DNA of 64,000 nt, taken from Callorhinus ursinus (lineage: Eukaryota; Chordata; Mammalia; Carnivora; Otariidae). A program made the position numbers and the translations under genes. Of the stretch, positions 1 through 10,499 are shown piece by piece. The number at the start of each line of letters is the position of its first letter. Position 1 is the first letter of the stretch. The stretch is taken from positions 12,919,930-12,983,929 of the forward strand of contig NW_020312902.1 of the NCBI RefSeq assembly GCF_003265705.1, in the 5' to 3' direction. The notes beneath the pieces are model-generated. The model was not told where the DNA came from, searched no databases, and saw only the letters and a list, made by a program, of their open reading frames with translations.

Positions 1-324
1 TAGATGCTTCCTTGACTACTTTCAGCTTCTGATGGTTTGCTAGTAGTCTCTGGTGTTCCTCTGCTAGCAGCCACACAACTCCAATCTTTGCCTGGCTTGT
101 CACATGGCACTCTCCCAGTGTGTGTCTGTCCTCACATGGCCATCTTTTTATGAGGATACCAGTCACACTGGAGTAGGGGTCCACCTTCATCTACTATGAT
201 CTCACTTCAACTCATCACATCTGAAAGATGCTTTTTCCAAACAAGACCACATTCTGACGTTCCAGGTATTGGGACCTCCAATCTTTCTTGGGGGGAAGTG
301 GAGATGTAATTCAACTCTACCACA
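1..324 (-). mobile_element. MLT1-like (ERVL-MaLR) LTR fragment, cut by window edge
   Basis: Read on the minus strand, this matches the remembered layout of MaLR LTRs of the MLT1 group. It has the LTR-start motif tgaattacatctccac, then tggaggtcccaatacctgg, a purine-rich middle and the frequent phrase accatcagaagctg. It is an old, diverged non-coding LTR with no internal retroviral sequence. Its far end lies off the left edge. The family is recognised by phrase order, not by alignment, so the subfamily is open. Confidence 0.5.
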
Positions 325-1035
325 ATCTTTATTTGACATCAACAACACAAAGGCATGGACTGTCATGGAGCACACAGATATGGCTCACACAGTGGTCTCT
401 ACACTAAACATGTTATTGTCAAGATGTTTCCAGTAAGTTATACATATTAAAAGCAGAATCTGGATCTTATTGCACATGGTGTTCACATTCTATCTCACAA
501 CCACCCATTCGTTGCCACAGCAAAAACATCATTTGACTTTGATGAAATTAAACATAAGGCAGAATGCAATATAATATACTTACAGCAGAATCAGTCAGGA
601 CATAAGACCTAGAAGGACTGAGCAATTTTCAAAAATTGCACTTATGTCTAACTAAGTACAAAAATCTTACTACAGCCTTTCCATCAAGAACAATAAAGAA
701 TCCTCCATCCTGGATAGAGGACCCCCAGTGAAATCTGACTACTAGGCGAGTAACAAATGATCTTTCAGTATAAGTGTATTTCATGCAATATTGTTTATCT
801 GAACTCAACATTTAATTGGCTTCCTGTATTTGACCTTGCTAAATCTGGCAACACTAACTAACCATGATGCTCTTATTGCCTATTAAGTGTTTTTTCAGCT
901 ATTTTCCCGGTGTCATGGTGGAGTGTGGGTGACACAGTAAAGGGGCACATAGAAGAATAAGCATACACTAGGTTCACTCATCTTTTCCAATGTTTCACTA
1001 CAGAAGTCTCACATTTACCAAGGTTGAGAATAGAA
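325..1035. other. No gene or repeat recognised
   Basis: AT-rich sequence with only short chance open frames. No splice-flanked frame, repeat family or RNA gene was seen. Confidence 0.5.
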
Positions 1036-1039
1036 ATAC

Positions 1040-1170
1040 AAAAGTGTGTCTGTGTGAGCATGTGTGTGTATGTATACACACACACACATTTATAATATGT
1101 GTATATTTATATGTATATGTGTATATTATGAATTTATATGTTTACATAAATGTATGGTGTGTGTATGTAT
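1040..1170. repeat. Degenerate TG/TATG-rich simple repeat
   Basis: Alternating purine-pyrimidine runs (tgtgtgtatgtatacacaca, then tatatgtgtata units) cover this stretch. It lies directly against the MLT1 copy that follows. It is an imperfect, decayed microsatellite. Confidence 0.8.
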
Positions 1171-1577
1171 ATTGTACTGAACTGTGTCCACCAAAATTCA
1201 TAAGTTGATTTGCCCCAGTGTGACTGTATATGGAGACAGGGCCTTTAAGGGGGTAATTCAGGCTAAATGAGATGTAAAGTTTGGGGCTCTAAAAAAAAAA
1301 AAAGAAGGCTTGGGGCTCTAATCCCATAGGACCGGTATCCTTAGAGGAAGAAACCCTAGAGAGTTTCTCTCTCCGCACACACAGAAAGGCAAGACCATGT
1401 GGAAACACAATAAGAAGATAGCCATGTGCAACTAGGAAGAAAAGTTTTCCCAGAAACCAACTTTGGTAGCACCTGATCTTGGACTTTCAGCTTTCAGAAC
1501 TATAAGAAAGTAAACAACTGTGTTTAAGCTACCCACTCTGTAGTATTTTATTATGGCAGCCCAAGCAGACTAGCACT
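1171..1577 (+). mobile_element. MLT1-type (ERVL-MaLR) LTR
   Basis: The order of landmark phrases fits an MLT1 LTR in sense orientation: actgaactgtgtcc near the start, tggagacagggccttta, cccataggaccggtatcct, gcaagaccatgtgg, then ttggactttcagc, and gtttaagctaccc near the end, closing with gcagcccaagcagacta. It is an old solo LTR without internal sequence. An 18-nt A-rich insertion flanked by an 11-bp repeat interrupts it at 1281-1320. Subfamily is not assigned. Confidence 0.7.
1281..1320 (+). other. 18-nt poly(A) insertion with 11-bp direct repeats inside the MLT1
   Basis: TTGGGGCTCTA occurs at 1281-1291 and again at 1310-1320. Between them lie 12 A residues plus gaaggc. The usual MLT1 sequence has only one copy of this region as I recall it. 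The pattern is that of a retroposition event that carried little more than a poly(A) tail. Confidence 0.6.
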
Positions 1578-1588
1578 ATATATAATTT

Positions 1589-1591
<3 letters not shown>

Positions 1592-1624
<33 letters not shown>
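1592..1624. repeat. (AC)n microsatellite
   Basis: A pure AC dinucleotide run of about 33 bases. It starts just downstream of the MLT1 end and is followed by TG-rich sequence. It is likely polymorphic in length. Confidence 0.95.
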
Positions 1625-1626
<2 letters not shown>

Positions 1627-1639
1627 CATATAAATGTGT

Positions 1640-2499
1640 GTATGAGTATATGGTTGTGTATGACCAAGAAAATTTCAGTATTGCTCTGAAACAAATGGAT
1701 ATTACCTATTTTATTTTCAACATTAGTAGTAGCCATCAGGAAGACTTCTGGGAATTTTTCAAAAAATTAGGTCTACATGCAATGTTTTAAGCTTAAAAAG
1801 TGCTTATTGATAATCAACAACATCAGTTTCTAATGTTTACTTGGAATTACCCATTTTCTGTATGGGTATTTCTTATGGTTGAGGACATGCCTTTTTGAAT
1901 GCATTGCAAAATGTTAACATCATGATTTTGTCTCTTTACTATGAATTTTGTGTTTACTTCACATGTGAAATCTATAATAATATACATTCAGTAGAGCCTT
2001 CACTGGAATAAATTCAAAAAGGATTTATTTGCACATTTAACTGGAAGGACAAGGTATAGAAATTTGATTCAGCAGCTCTATAGTAGTGGCAATAAGGATC
2101 TACTTTCCTTCTGCTAGTCTCCCCCTGGTCATCAAAAAGTGGCTCTCCACAATACCCGTAAGCATAAGCTTCTTGTTCTACAACCCAAGAGAGAGAGACA
2201 TGGTGAGAAAAATCCCAAAGAATGAGAAAAATCTTCCCTCCCCAGAAAACTTGAACAAACTTCACTCAAATCTTGATAGTCCATGTCTGTATACACTCCT
2301 ATGACTGAACCAACAACTATGGCTGAAGGATTGGATCATCTGATTAGTTTCAACCTGAGTCTAGTTCCTTGACTCATAGCCCTAGACACAGAAAAACATT
2401 CAGCTTTGCCCAAATGCAAGAGCTACATGGGTAAATAATGTGCCCTGATAACCCACAGCTTTCCTGAGGAGACATATTGCATTGCCTTTATTTCCTAAG
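1640..2499. other. No gene or repeat recognised
   Basis: Only short overlapping open frames on both strands, with no support from splice sites or composition. Confidence 0.5.
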
Positions 2500-2632
2500 A
2501 TTTTATTATGAGATATTTCAAACAAAAAAAAATTGAGAGTTACATTATAAACATCTATATACCCATCATGTAGATTGTACAACTGAAAATTTGTTATATT
2601 TGCTTTATCACATATCTAGCCCCATTGCATTA
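2500..2632 (-). mobile_element. Possible old L1M 3'-UTR fragment
   Basis: The run of phrases ttattatgagatatttcaaa, cccatcatgtagattgt and ttgctttatcacatatct resembles the reverse-strand 3' region of old mammalian L1s. It is short and diverged, so the family and strand are tentative. Confidence 0.35.
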
Positions 2633-2639
2633 GGTTTTG

Positions 2640-3059
2640 ATGATCATATAAAGGTATTGGTGCTTACAAAATCCAACATATTTCTAAAGTCAATTACATT
2701 TGTATGAGCTTATAATGCATTTGTTCTCAATCTCCTTTCACAAGCTAAATGAAGTTTGATCATTAAGCCACACATTTTGCATTCAAAGCTCAGAATTTTA
2801 AACCTCTGGAGGAGTAGTTTTGGGCATTGAAGTTCTGATTCTAGTGAATCATGTTTGGATAATTCGCCTGCAAATGGAAAGATTCACTGTAGATCTTACC
2901 ATTTACAACAATTTTCTTTGATTGTGAATTCAACACACCCGTGCTTTAAAAGGTGTCTAAACTTATTACAGCTTCCAATTTCTGAAAGTTCTACCTCTAC
3001 AAAGCTTGATCACTTTTACTGATTCCAATGGGTTTCGTACATTTGTTCTTCCAAAGCAC
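2640..3059. other. No gene or repeat recognised
   Basis: AT-rich unique-looking sequence with no supported feature. Confidence 0.45.
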
Positions 3060-3299
3060 AATTCAATTATCCCCTCCCTTCATAGTGCTCCCAGACTCCC
3101 ACATTTAGCCCTAGGCTAATCTGTCCACCTTAGTGTAATTGTACATTTCTTTATGATAATATTTATCATGTCATAATTGCAATTATCTGCTTATGAGCTT
3201 GTCACCCTGACCACAGTATTTTTATTATCAAGCTCCAATTTTGTGGTTTCTGTCCCATAGTGGGAAGTCTATAAATATTTGTAGAATTCAATTTAAATA
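3060..3299 (+). mobile_element. L2 LINE 3'-end fragment
   Basis: The sequence ends with gtctataaatatttgtagaat, the decayed form of the L2 terminus (ataaatatttgttgaatgaa in the family). Upstream is a pyrimidine-rich region with ttatctgcttatgagcttgt, as in the L2 3' UTR. It is non-coding. A CAN SINE inserted directly after it. Confidence 0.5.
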
Positions 3300-3309
3300 A
3301 AGAGATATA

Positions 3310-3524
3310 TGGGGGCACCTGGGTGGCTCAGTCGTTAAGTGTCTGCCTTGGACTCAGGTCATGATCCCAGGGTCCTGGGATCGAGCCCCGCATCGGGCTC
3401 CCTGCTCTGCGGGAAGCCTGCTTCTCCCTCTCCCTCTCCCCCTGCTTGTGTTCCTGCTCTCACTTTGTCTCTCTCTGTCAAATAAATAAAATCTTAAAAA
3501 AAATTAAAATAATAAAAATAAATC
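3310..3524 (+). mobile_element. CAN SINE (carnivore tRNA-Lys-derived)
   Basis: Full SINE: the tRNA-related head (gcacctgggtggctcagtcg) and the B-box-like region around gggatcgagcc are present, followed by the CT-rich body and an A-rich tail with AATAAA. Direct repeats AAGAGATATA at 3300-3309 and 3525-3534 are the target-site duplication, so both ends are intact. SINEs of this type are transcribed by RNA polymerase III and mobilised by L1 proteins. Confidence 0.95.
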
Positions 3525-3638
3525 AAGAGATATAAGTTGGACCTGGGATTTTTAAACACTAGAAAATAATAAGAACAATCACTTCACATGTAACTACTTC
3601 TAAAAACCCCCATTATATGCTTTAGAAATCAAAATCAG

Positions 3639-3833
3639 GGGGGTGCCTGGGCGGCTCAGTCGTTAAGTGTCTGCCTTTGGCTGGGGTCATGATCCCAGGG
3701 TCCTGAGATCAAGCCCTACATTGGGCTCCCTGCTCAACGGGAAGCCTGCTTCTCCCTCTCCCACTCCCCCTGCTTGAGTTCCCTCTCTCACTGTTTCTCT
3801 CTCTTTCAAGTAAATAAATAAAATCTTAAAAAA
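3639..3833 (+). mobile_element. CAN SINE with target-site duplication
   Basis: Second SINE in the same orientation, 115 bp after the first. It is flanked by AAATCAAAATCAG at 3626-3638 and 3834-3846. The different duplication shows it integrated independently of its neighbour. Head, CT-rich body and A-rich tail are all present. Confidence 0.95.
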
Positions 3834-3954
3834 AAATCAAAATCAGTTCAGCAAGATATTAGGTTCTCTATTACAAATCACAATCTCCTTAGAATCATGT
3901 AAAAGAAAACCAACCTAGTTATTATAACTGTTTTATTAAACCACAAATAGCATT

Positions 3955-4200
3955 TAGAATCATGGGTCAATGTGGAAAAATCTGGGCACTGAGCTAACGT
4001 GCCAGGGTTCAAGTCCAGACTCTGCTCCTTTCTAGTTGTAAGACCTTGGGAAAATTTCCAAAACTTTCCCTGCTCAGTTTCCTCTTCTGTAAAATGGAGA
4101 TAGTACAACTACCTATTTCCTTGGTTTGCTGTGAGTGTTAAATAAATGAATTCACATAAAATTTATAGTATCTTACACATAGTAAGTTCCTAGTGTGTTG
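3955..4200 (+). mobile_element. MIR SINE
   Basis: Classic MIR order: ggttcaagtccagactctg, then ttctagttgtaagacctt, then cagtttcctcttctgtaaaa, then ggagatagtacaactacct, and the cacatagtaagt terminus. It is diverged, as expected for an ancient mammalian SINE. Confidence 0.85.
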
Positions 4201-5209
4201 TATTTTAAAAGATGTAGTAGAGAGTATCTACTGCTTTAATAAAATCCAAACCTCCCCACTCTCATTTTTTTTTCTTTTAACAAAATCCAGATTCATCCAA
4301 GTAGCTATAGAGATCCCTTGATCTCAGGATGGTAAGACTCCATCACAGCCCCAGGGACTAGACCATGCTGCTCTAATCTAGCCATGTTACTGTCCTAGCA
4401 CTTTGTCTGTGATGGTATAGGAGTGGCCAATGAAGGTTAAGTGGGAGACTCTGGACGGGGCGTCTAGGACAAGTTTTTGTTTTGTTTTGTTTTGTTGTTG
4501 TTTTACTCATTAAAATGTATAGATATGACTAGCTTGGCCCTCTCTCTCTTTTCCCTTTTTCTCTTCCTGTCTATATTGCTAAGGGAAGAAGCTACATGGT
4601 CACCAGGACAGAAGCTGGCACGCCAAGAAGGGCAGAGAAGACAGATGGAAAGAGTTTTCATTTGTGATGACATCGCTGAGTTGCTGCAATAACATTGAAT
4701 TATCTACCTCTAAACTTTTAGTGAAGAATACCTGCTATGATTTAATTATCATCGTTGAGGTTTTTGATACTCCTAGTTAAGACAATCCAATTGGTACCAA
4801 CAGTGCAACATAGCATACCTTGGTGCGGTACATAATAACAACACTCTCAATGATGAGAGAAAAAAGCTAGTGTAGTAAATACCATGTTGAAATGCTTTGT
4901 TAGAGGTTCATAGGTCACCATGAGTTTAGTCCCTGTACGAGTCCATTAACTTTCCCTCTTCTACAGATAAAAGTTGTATCATCAATCTTAAAAGACTGCT
5001 TTTTCTTAGTTTGGCCTTTAACTACAATGAACAAGGGAGGAGGAGAAAACAGATCACTTGGAACCGATTCCCACCCTCTACAGAAAAGATAAGTCTAACA
5101 GACAAACTTCTGTTTGAATATGCTACTTTAAACAATAGAAAATTTAAGGCATTGATATTTATGTTAGCCAATGACAAAGCCATAAAACAAATTTGAGGAT
5201 ATTCAACTT
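4201..5209. other. No gene recognised; pyrimidine tract and TTTTG repeat
   Basis: Contains the TTTTG run at 4474-4504 and a pyrimidine-rich stretch at 4535-4577 that ends in gctaag. A purine-rich open segment follows to a stop at 4692. This resembles a splice acceptor by chance as easily as by function. Confidence 0.4.
4474..4504. repeat. (TTTTG)n simple repeat
   Basis: Three to four TTTTG units followed by TTG units. Confidence 0.85.
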
Positions 5210-5213
5210 CGGA

Positions 5214-5310
5214 ATTCATTCATTCATTCAACAAATGTTCATTAAATCTGTATCATTTGCGAGGTACTATGAACAAGACAACACCATCGTTGTGCTCACT
5301 GGCCTTTCTG
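5214..5310 (-). mobile_element. L2 LINE 3'-end fragment, antisense
   Basis: Begins attcattcattcattcaaca, the reverse complement of the L2 terminal repeat. It continues through the decayed equivalent of the family's 'gagcacctactatgtgcca' phrase into tatgaacaagacaacacc. Short and old. Confidence 0.6.
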
Positions 5311-5314
5311 TTTG

Positions 5315-5829
5315 ATGGGAGGAGAAATGTTTTTGAGGGTTTTTAATGTAAGGGAAAGGAAGATTAAGATTAGAGTGAATTATGTGGGAAGCCAAGGTAA
5401 GTTTGGAGACCAGCTTTTTCCCACACATGTGAAAGATGTGATCAGAAGACAAGTTGTTAGTATCAATGCCAATAGCAAGAATGAAGTTTGAGTTTCTGGA
5501 AAGAATCAACTTTTGAACCAGTTTCCATTTATAGACTCAAAAGGCCTTCACAGAATTTGCTTTCCACTCACCCCAATTATAATACATTTGTCCTTTCTTT
5601 CAGTTCAGCTTCTTGAAGTGAGAAGTTCTAGCCAGATCCCTGGTCAAACCTTTAGAGAAGTCCCCTCTTGAAACCATAGGAGTTGCTAAATATTGCACAC
5701 TGCCATTCTCCTACATTGCCCTAAGGGGAGGGGGCTTTCCAATATCAGCATAAACCACAACTGTACAATTTATAGAATCTTTTCTTTCTCCAAACGCACT
5801 TATTCTAACAGCACATTTTTAAAAGATTT
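5315..5829. other. No gene or repeat recognised
   Basis: Nothing supportable. A donor-like AAG|GTAAGT at 5391-5402 has no convincing acceptor upstream. Confidence 0.4.
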
Positions 5830-6310
5830 TGTAAAAGAAAAATTGCACCCAATCAGTTTGGAAAGCAAGGAAGACTTTATTCAAAACTATTGCCACGAGG
5901 GAGAGAGATGGGATTCACTTCTTAAGTTTATGCCTGGAGGCAAGCTAGTGGAAAAGTACTGGAGGTCATTAGCAGGGAGGTTGGGCTCTATGATTAGGCC
6001 AGCTGTATTTGCTAATTGACCTTTATCAAAGTTAGGCTTCAACCCTTTCAAAAAGGCGGGGAAAACAGGAGTGCTATCTCTCTAGATAATTACATTTCAA
6101 AGGAATGACTCCCTGTCTCTTGAGAAAGACATTTAGTAGAAGATTTACATCTCAAAGAGGCAAAGGAAGAATTTACAATCCTAAATTTTCTAAAGTAAAT
6201 GCTCTAGGAAATGGAGGGTTCAGTGGCCTACCCTCAGAAAGAAATCTGTCTAGAGTCGAGTCAGGCTGAGGGGAGCAACCATTAAGGATGTTTTTGTCAG
6301 TTTCTTGTCA
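5830..6310 (-). mobile_element. Unassigned LTR-like element (possible ERV solo LTR)
   Basis: On the minus strand the block starts TGACAAGAAACTG and ends TTTTCTTTTACA, so it has TG...CA termini. It carries a poly(A) signal AATAAA within ttttgaataaagtcttcc near its 3' end, followed by a U5-like tail. No short target duplication is visible (agattt versus ccatcc), so the boundaries may be wrong. Related sequence may continue to about 6420. No retroviral coding sequence is present. I do not recognise the family. Confidence 0.4.
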
Positions 6311-6429
6311 CCATCCCCTGAGATGGTAGCACCCAAGCATTGCCCCATGGAGGAACAGAAAGATACCTTTCACTGGGCAAGTGCCCCAAATTGCTTTCAA
6401 CCTTAGGCATTTTTTGAAAACATTCACAT

Positions 6430-9400
6430 CTCATCTTTTTTGCAAAGCTCCCACATCACTTTTTCCTTTTCCTTTAAAACAAATTTAAAGTGAAGTTGAC
6501 TCAGAATGGAAGAAGAGATATCATTGCATATTTAAATATCCCCAAATAGTTGAAAACAGGTGGGGAAATCCATTAAAAGTCATCCCCTGAAGCCAGACTT
6601 CTCTCCACCCTCCTCCTCCCATTCTCTCCAGTACTCTGCAATAGAAGTAACTTTCTCCCTTTTAGTAGCTCCTAGCGTTTAAAACAAACCGATGATTTTA
6701 TGTTTAACAAGCTTTGTGCAGGATTAAATACTAAGCAGTTTCATATAGATTTCCTTGTTCACTATCCAGTCTTCTCATGCTAACTTTTCTTCTTGGCCAA
6801 AGACAAAGAATTCTGAAGGGTCAGCACCCCTTGTTTTTCTATTAGGGCACACCCAAACTGTTGATTCCAACTTACCTTCTCATCTGTGTCTTTATCTTAC
6901 TCTGCTTGCTCCCTTTTTATACCACTCGCAAATCCTCATTGTATTCTCATCTGGAAAGAATATGGAAATCTCTACTTGACTCTAGTATGACTGACAGTTT
7001 TATGTGTAACTATTAGGAACCTCTCTATAAACTCAAGGAGTTGGAGTGTGTGATGAAAAGGAACTTTCACCAGTCCTAAAGAAATTTTCTGCTTGCCCTT
7101 TCAGAAAGGAGAAAAATCACAAATGTAACCTCTGGCAGGGTAACATACTACACACCCAGACTTTTTTCTTACAACATCTGCCTTCTGGCAATGCGATTCT
7201 CATTTGCATTTCTAAAGCAGCTCCTATTGGCTTTGACTACATTTCTAAAAATACTTAAGGTCTGTCTGCATTTATATTTGAATCCAGATAACTCTGCTTC
7301 TCCAAAGCCTTGCTCTCTGGAGGATAACGAAGGGCATATCCTCTTATAAAATAGTGGACAAAACATATATTAAGTTTCTGTAAAAACATACAGAAGTGTA
7401 GCTACAGCTGCTAGAGATGAGTATCTGGAGAAGGTTTTAATATGTTTAAGAAACATATGAACGTGTTTCAAAGGGAACGGGTGTTAGTTTCACAAAGGAT
7501 TCCTAAGAAGTGAACTGATCAGAAGAAACAAAGCCATTTTCTTTTGGTCTCATAATGAGATGGATTTCACACACAGGCACACACACACAAACAGCCAATT
7601 GCTCAAGAACTATGGAACTGTTAAAGGAAATATAAAAATAGAGTTGTAGCTAGGGACTTGTAAAAGAGAACATATGATAATGAAGATTTAACATGTGGCA
7701 TGTCCTAGTCAGTTCTCCAGAGTATTCTCATCTAATCACAGAGGTGCTGAATCTTCTAGTGCCCTCCAAAGGAATTGTTCCAAAATGTAATTAAAATATG
7801 CAGCATTAGCTTTCTGACAAAAGTCAGAATCTCTCCTTCAGGAAGAATGTGAAATCAATCCTGCCATTAGTTCATGTGAAAGAATAATTGACATATGTCT
7901 GTATCAATTAACATTGATGTACTGATGTGCATATTAAATAATCTAGGTACACAGATATATATTTACATATTCCAGCATTCCATAATCTCCCCTAAGCTTT
8001 TCTATCTCTTAGCTGATGTTTTGTCCATGTATTCTTTCCCCTAAGAAAAGATACTGAAGGTAAAGTGGCACCATACGCTGGGTTCACCTCAATGTGTTTC
8101 CATGTTCTCTACAATGACAACCCCGAGTCCTAACCATGTGAAGCCCTGGGCTCCAATTTTTCTCTCTGCAGCTGAAATTGTTGAAAGTTGTGTTGGGCTT
8201 TTCAGCATCTTGTTGCCTCCATCTTGATTTCTCAGCCTCTTGCTTCTATATCTGCTGGAGATCTTGGTCCTTTAAGCATTGGATTTCTTGTTGGTTCTCT
8301 GACGCCTTCATACCTTCAGACATTTTTTTTTTAAATTCTATCCATAATTTACAGTTGATTTTGGCAGAGCAGTTGCTCTGCTACAAGCTAATCTGTCCTA
8401 GCTTAAAGCAGAGTTTATATGTTTGTTTTCATTGTATAATTAGATAGCTCTAGTTTACATTTGATGTAAAGAAATATTCCTAGATCACCCTTGTTCATAT
8501 ACCACTCTAGGAATGGTCCCCTCAGCTTTGGTATCTGCTCTGATTGTTCCACACAGGGCCCTATTACATAATGCACTGGTTTCTTCCTAGAATCCCTCTA
8601 GAATCATGGGAAAGAACCAAGCTTTTGGCCTGGCCCACTTCATTTCCAACTTAGTAGCAAGGGTCTAGACGTTCACATTGACCACAAAAGGACCACACAC
8701 ACACCCAACCTTCTTGCTTGGCCCTACACATGTACTGTTGTGATGTAGTCTTAAGGGAGGCTTCCGCAGATCTTATAAGAAGTTCTAAGCCTTACCCTTA
8801 AGAAGTCTTCTGAGTGAGGCAAGGGGACTAGACCTTAATATTTCCATGTCACTCAGTCATTGAGTGTGGGCTGCCTCAGTAAGGAGGCAGGACCATGAGT
8901 GACCAGGTCCCTTCAGCAGAGGTAATCTCTTTAAGGGCTGGGTCTGAAAATCCTTTCCTGAAGAGAGATCTGGGTAGTGCATTGTAATGTCAACCACAAA
9001 AATACATGGCCAATGCCTCATGTTTCTTGGAACTCATAACCATCAAGTTTTGAATTTTCAAAGTGACAGGGTGAAATGTTTTCAAGACCTACAGTCTCCT
9101 AAGACCATTAAGTATCTAGTACTCATTTGAGAAATGGAAGTTCCAGGGGCCTCAAGACCAACTGAATCCTACATTAACAATCAAATTCTTCCCTGCTGTG
9201 ATTGATCTTTCCTATTACTCAGCATTTTTGAGTTGTTCATAAGATAATTCAATGGTCTTATTTGTAAATGGAATTCAGGAACTCATGCAGTTGTTTCCAG
9301 TGGGAGAACATCTGTTCTTCCTGGATTAAATTGTCCAGGTCTCTTATGAAATTTTGTTTTATACCTTCCCAATAGTTTCAAGGAGGTTTCTGGTACTTTA

Positions 9401-10224
9401 TACATTTTCCTGCATAGAAATTTCAGAAATTGCTAGAGAATTTTGTATCCCCATTTGTAGGAACATTTACAGAGTGCATTCTTTTTTTTTTTCTTTCCTG
9501 TGTTCAAATGTTGCAAAATGCAACAACCTCATTACCTCATCACCTAATGAAGTTACTCATGTAAGCAATCCCTATGGCGTGTATTTTATTTATTTACTTT
9601 CTGCTATAGTGAAAAAGGGAAGAAGAGAAAGCCATGTGAATTTGGGAATGTAATTAGTCTTGGCATAGCCCTGGGTCATAGCCCTGGCTCACTGTGCGTG
9701 CAATTAGAGATGTATAAATAAAGCTTGTATCCCCACACCCATGATAGTGCTATAAAACTAAGCCGTCACATAAATTTGTCAAGACTGCTGTACGTATAAA
9801 CTACAAGCCTTGGCTTTACACCAACTAAATCACATCAGAAGTGTTTGCTTTGGTCTACTAATTAAGTTATATGGAAAGGCCAAATTCATCTGGGGGCAGC
9901 AAAACCAAAACCCCCCTAAGACATTATAAGGATGGCATACAAGAGAGCAGTAGCTTACATGCCTGTTTTCTCCTCCACTCACATTCAACAAATCAAGGAG
10001 AATCCCACTGAGGCATGCAGAGAGCTCCCTCTAACAGATGTAGACAAGTGCATTAATAAATCATGGCCATCATTAAAATTCTTAAACCAATATTTTGCGA
10101 TCAGACATGCTTCTTGCTATCAGTTCTGGAGTTAGATAGAAATAGTGCATGTACGGAACATTAACTAATGAAATCATTATAGTTGACTAGTTGCCAAAGA
10201 TTACTAGCAACACAATCATGGTTT
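6430..10224. other. No gene or repeat recognised (3.8 kb)
   Basis: The longest stretch without a recognisable element. It holds a short CA run near 7576 and several chance open frames of 60-100 codons with no supporting signals. A minus-strand segment at about 6879-6952 has an acceptor-like ttctttccag and a donor-like AAG|GTAAGT, but every frame is closed by stops. Confidence 0.5.
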
Positions 10225-10496
10225 AGAAGATAGCAGGAGGGGAAGAATGAAGGAGGGGAAATCGGAGGGGGAGACGAACCATGAGAGACGATGGACTCTG
10301 AGAAACAAACTGAGGGTTCTAGAGGGGAGGGGGGTATGGGATGGGTTAGCCTGGTGATGGGTATTAAAGAGGGCATGTTCTGCATGGAGCACTGGGTGTT
10401 ACATGTAAACAATGAATCATGGAACACTACATCAAAAACTAATGATGTGATGCATGGTGACTAACATAACATCATAATAATAATAAAAAAAAGAAA
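10225..10496 (+). mobile_element. LINE-1 3'-UTR fragment, 5'-truncated
   Basis: Matches the 3' end of the full-length L1 at 39930-40200 in this window: agatagcaggaggggaagaa, then ccatgagagacgatgg, a G-rich run, gcctggtgatgggtattaaa, and an A-rich tail. It lacks any ORF2 sequence. I could not see clear flanking duplications. Confidence 0.85.
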
Positions 10497-10499
10497 ACA

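Noticed and set aside
3310..3400. tRNA-like sequence at SINE heads (also at 3639, 14175, 15318 and others)
   Set aside because: These are the tRNA-Lys-derived heads of CAN SINEs, not functional tRNA genes.
4535..4692. Pyrimidine tract followed by an open purine-rich segment
   Set aside because: No donor, no partner exon and no recognisable peptide. Pyrimidine tracts are frequent here.
5391..5402. AAG|GTAAGT donor-like site
   Set aside because: No acceptor with an open frame upstream. Isolated donor motifs are expected by chance in 64 kb.
6879..6952. Minus-strand segment with acceptor-like and donor-like ends
   Set aside because: All three frames contain stops and no other exon accompanies it.
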